Assembly: GCA_034440495.1 (NCBI GenBank)
Contig: JAWXCE010000008.1
Location: 1-8,349 of the forward strand
Source of the DNA: JAWXCE01 sp034440495
Lineage (GTDB): Bacteria > Pseudomonadota > Alphaproteobacteria > Rhizobiales > Rhodomicrobiaceae
DNA length: 8,349 nt
Direction: 5' to 3'
Part shown: in pieces, positions 7,187-8,349 of the stretch
Layout of the letters: every line of letters starts with the position of its first letter
How positions within the stretch are numbered: the first letter of the stretch is position 1
Made by a program: the position numbers and the translations under genes
Notes under the pieces: model-generated
Database searches by the model: none
Told to the model about the DNA's origin: nothing
The model's input: only the letters and a program-made list of their open reading frames with translations

Positions 7187-7447
7187 ATGACCATGACCAT
7201 TCCGACGGAGGTCGAACAGCTCGCCCGGCTGGTCGCCGTCAAGACAGGCAAGACCCCCGACGACGTCCTCAAGGAAGCCGTGGAAGCGCGCGCGCGCGCG
7301 GCCGGGATTGTGCCGCCGCAGAGACAGCGCGCGTTCGACGATGCCCGCGTGAAGGCCATTATCGCGCGCGTGTCCGCGTTGCAGCTGCTTGATGACCGCG
7401 CCGCAGATGACATCATCGGCTACGACGAGTTCGGCGCACCTCAATGA
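7187..7447 (+). CDS. vapB: VapB-family type II antitoxin (Rv0623-like)
   Basis: An 86-residue antitoxin beginning MTMTIPTEVEQLARLVA. The N-terminal half resembles the Rv0623-like transcription-factor antitoxins, with a TGKTPDDVLKEAVE helix. The C-terminus LLDDRAADDIIGYDEFGAP is the toxin-binding tail typical of the group. The start is chosen for AGGAG at 7176-7180, six bases upstream; an in-frame ATG lies at 7193 as an alternative. The stop overlaps the vapC start as ATGA (7444-7447), the normal toxin-antitoxin coupling. In most such pairs VapB sequesters the VapC ribonuclease and represses the operon. Because the toxin next door is broken, this antitoxin appears to be an orphan. A run of alternating GC (7286-7300) lies within the gene. 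Confidence 0.82.
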   Translation: MTMTIPTEVEQLARLVAVKTGKTPDDVLKEAVEARARAAGIVPPQRQRAFDDARVKAIIARVSALQLLDDRAADDIIGYDEFGAPQ

Positions 7448-7608
7448 TCGTCGTCGACACCTCTGCCATCATCGCCATCATTCAAGCCGAACCGGAGTGC
7501 GCGACGTTCCTCGACCAAGTCCGCCGTGCCGATCGCGCGCTAGTGTCGGCCGTGTCAATGGAGCCTGACGCCGCCGGGCGCGGAACTCGCCCGGCTCGAG
7601 GGCCATGA
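7444..7608 (+). pseudogene. vapC: 5' fragment of a VapC PIN-domain toxin
   Basis: The frame opens MIVVDTSAIIAI, with the first metal-binding Asp5 of the PIN domain, continues through ECATFLDQVRRADRALVSAVSM, then loses family resemblance at about residue 39 (near 7560) and stops at 7606-7608 after a nonsense tail. VapC toxins are about 125-140 residues, so roughly two thirds are missing, including the distal acidic residues (around 95-115) needed for ribonuclease activity. The fragment is coupled to vapB by an ATGA overlap. The break coincides with the beginning of traceable dnaJ-like sequence on the opposite strand, so a deletion or recombination joined the two. The product would not be a working toxin. 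Confidence 0.75.
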
Positions 7609-7626
7609 GCGCGACGTATCGCTGTG

Positions 7627-8165
7627 TCACCGAAGCAAGTCCGAGCCTTTCTGGACCGTCACTGTGACCGGACCATCGATCGTTGGAACCTTAATCCTGG
7701 CGCCGAGCACCGCCTATTTTAGAGTCACAGCAACATCGACAAGGACGTCACGTCTCTGCGTTGAAAGAACGGATGCGGCTCGACATGAAGTTCGACGTAA
7801 GCATCCCCGGCCGAGCCGCCGTCATACCCTGCCATTCCCTGTCCCTTTAGCCGAAGCATCTGGCGGTCTTCGGCGCCCTTTGGAATTTTGACCTGCAGCG
7901 TCTTGCCCTCCGGCAGGGTTATCTTTCGCGTAGCGCCATTCGCCGCTTCCAGAAAGGTGACGGGGAGCACGCAACTCACATCCTGTCCGCGAGACGGAAA
8001 AGATCCCTTCGAACGTGTGCGGCCACCCCCGAAAACACGCACCAGAGAGTCTTCCAAATCGACGTCACTGGCAAATCCGTCCAGCGCCGCGTGCGAGGGG
8101 TAAGCTCGGCCGTCTGCGAGGTCGCGATAGAACGCTCGTTGGGTCGTTCAGTGCCGCTGGCGGCG
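7627..8165 (-). pseudogene. dnaJ/cbpA-like J-domain co-chaperone pseudogene
   Basis: Minus-strand homology to DnaJ C-terminal substrate-binding domains can be followed through several frames. In order: ASGTERPNE (ending about 8135), then after a one-base shift FYRDLADG, DVDLEDSLVRVFGGG, RGQDVSCVLPVTFLEA, NGATRKITLPEGKTL, LRLKGQGMAGYDGG, GDAYVELHVEPHPFF; then, past a five-base tandem duplication (ACGTC twice, 7745-7754), RDVLVDVAVTL, an in-frame TAG at 7716-7714, AVLGARIKVPTIDG and VTVTVQKGS, ending at TGA 7629-7627. Weak further similarity may extend to about 7560. The J domain (first 65-70 residues) is missing. The longest open piece, 7725-8057, encodes about 110 residues. At least three lesions show the gene is dead. 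It lies back to back with the truncated vapC. Confidence 0.8.
7745..7754. repeat. Five-base tandem duplication causing a frameshift
   Basis: ACGTC occurs twice in direct succession. On the minus strand, removal of one copy restores the DnaJ-family reading RDVLVDVAVTL directly after HPFFQR. With both copies the frame runs to TGA at 7727-7725. This marks it as a slippage or repair duplication in the pseudogene. Confidence 0.65.
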
Positions 8166-8191
8166 AACGGGATCGCAAGCGCCCAATGCAA

Positions 8192-8220
8192 TTGACAATT
8201 ACGCCTTGGCAGGTGATTAA
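8192..8220 (+). promoter_or_regulatory. Candidate sigma-70 promoter for the gene at the window end
   Basis: A perfect -35 TTGACA at 8192-8197, a 17-base spacer and GATTAA at 8215-8220 as a weak -10 (three of six). Transcription would start near 8228, leaving a leader of about 29 bases before ATG 8257. The AT-rich spacing just past the pseudogene edge is consistent with an intact promoter for the following gene. Confidence 0.4.
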
Positions 8221-8256
8221 CCAACCAGAGACAATAACGCAAATTTAGAGGTATCG

Positions 8257-8349
8257 ATGGCGGTTTTCTATCTTGTGCTCGCCATTTTGCTCGCCCTGAC
8301 GCTGAACGCCCAGAACCGCTGGCTGCGGGTCGCGGGCACGGCGCTCGTC
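8257..8349 (+). CDS. N-terminus of a membrane-anchored protein (partial at window end)
   Basis: The frame opens at ATG 8257 with AGAGG at 8247-8251 five bases upstream and remains open for 31 codons to the edge. The product begins MAVFYLVLAILLALTLN, a hydrophobic segment of about 16 residues without charged residues, followed by a polar NAQNRW stretch and a second, shorter hydrophobic start. It is a transmembrane helix or uncleaved signal anchor. The family cannot be named from so little. A candidate promoter stands at 8192-8220. Confidence 0.6.
   Translation, partial: MAVFYLVLAILLALTLNAQNRWLRVAGTALV

Noticed and set aside
6793..7392. Forward open frame of 199 codons spanning the remnant and vapB
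   Set aside because: It is proline/arginine-rich, overlaps the DUF1612-like remnant antisense and reads vapB in the wrong frame.
7609..7720. Possible transposase or additional toxin sequence after vapC on the plus strand
   Set aside because: No forward frame resembles a known protein, while the minus strand reads as the end of the DnaJ domain (AVLGARIKVPTIDG).
1..8349. CRISPR array, tRNA, rRNA or intact insertion sequence
   Set aside because: No regularly spaced repeats, no tRNA-like cloverleaf and no transposase motifs were seen on either strand.

Overview
The window looks like accessory or rearranged DNA from a GC-rich alphaproteobacterium, most likely of the Rhizobiales/Hyphomicrobiales (rhizobial, methylotroph or Beijerinckiaceae-like). 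The basis is a bacteriophytochrome with an HWE-type histidine kinase, a C-terminal remnant resembling the rhizobial RHE_PE00001 (DUF1612/HTH) family, and a REP-like palindrome built on GATCC/GGAAAA arms of the kind common in that order. Genus cannot be fixed from the sequence alone.

Layout. Positions 1-77 hold a probable C-terminal tail of an unknown gene, followed by about 400 bp with no convincing gene apart from the palindrome. A decayed periplasmic ABC-transporter binding protein (488-949, plus strand) follows. On the minus strand lie an FMN-binding glutamate synthase-family gene (2235-3287) that lacks its N-terminal part and, 41 bp downstream, an intact alpha/beta hydrolase-OsmC fusion (997-2193). 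Divergent from these, on the plus strand, is the best-preserved unit of the window: a heme oxygenase (3426-4112) translationally coupled to a bacteriophytochrome (4112-6679). Beyond it come a C-terminal remnant of a DUF1612/HTH protein (minus strand), a VapB antitoxin with a VapC toxin broken after about 39 residues, a DnaJ/CbpA pseudogene on the minus strand with several independent lesions, and the start of a membrane-anchored protein cut off by the window end.

How the genes work together. The heme oxygenase makes biliverdin from heme. The downstream phytochrome binds biliverdin through Cys15 and carries its own HWE kinase and receiver domain, so chromophore synthesis, red/far-red sensing and the first phosphotransfer steps are encoded in one two-gene operon. 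The hydrolase-OsmC fusion probably acts in thiol or peroxide detoxification, and its link to the truncated glutamate synthase homologue is only positional. The two flanks (about 1-950 and 6800-8170) are dominated by gene remnants, and the vapBC fragment sits directly between two of them, which suggests repeated insertion, deletion and decay around a conserved light-sensing operon. I found no wholly new system. The most informative new detail is the traceable lesion series in the dnaJ-like pseudogene.
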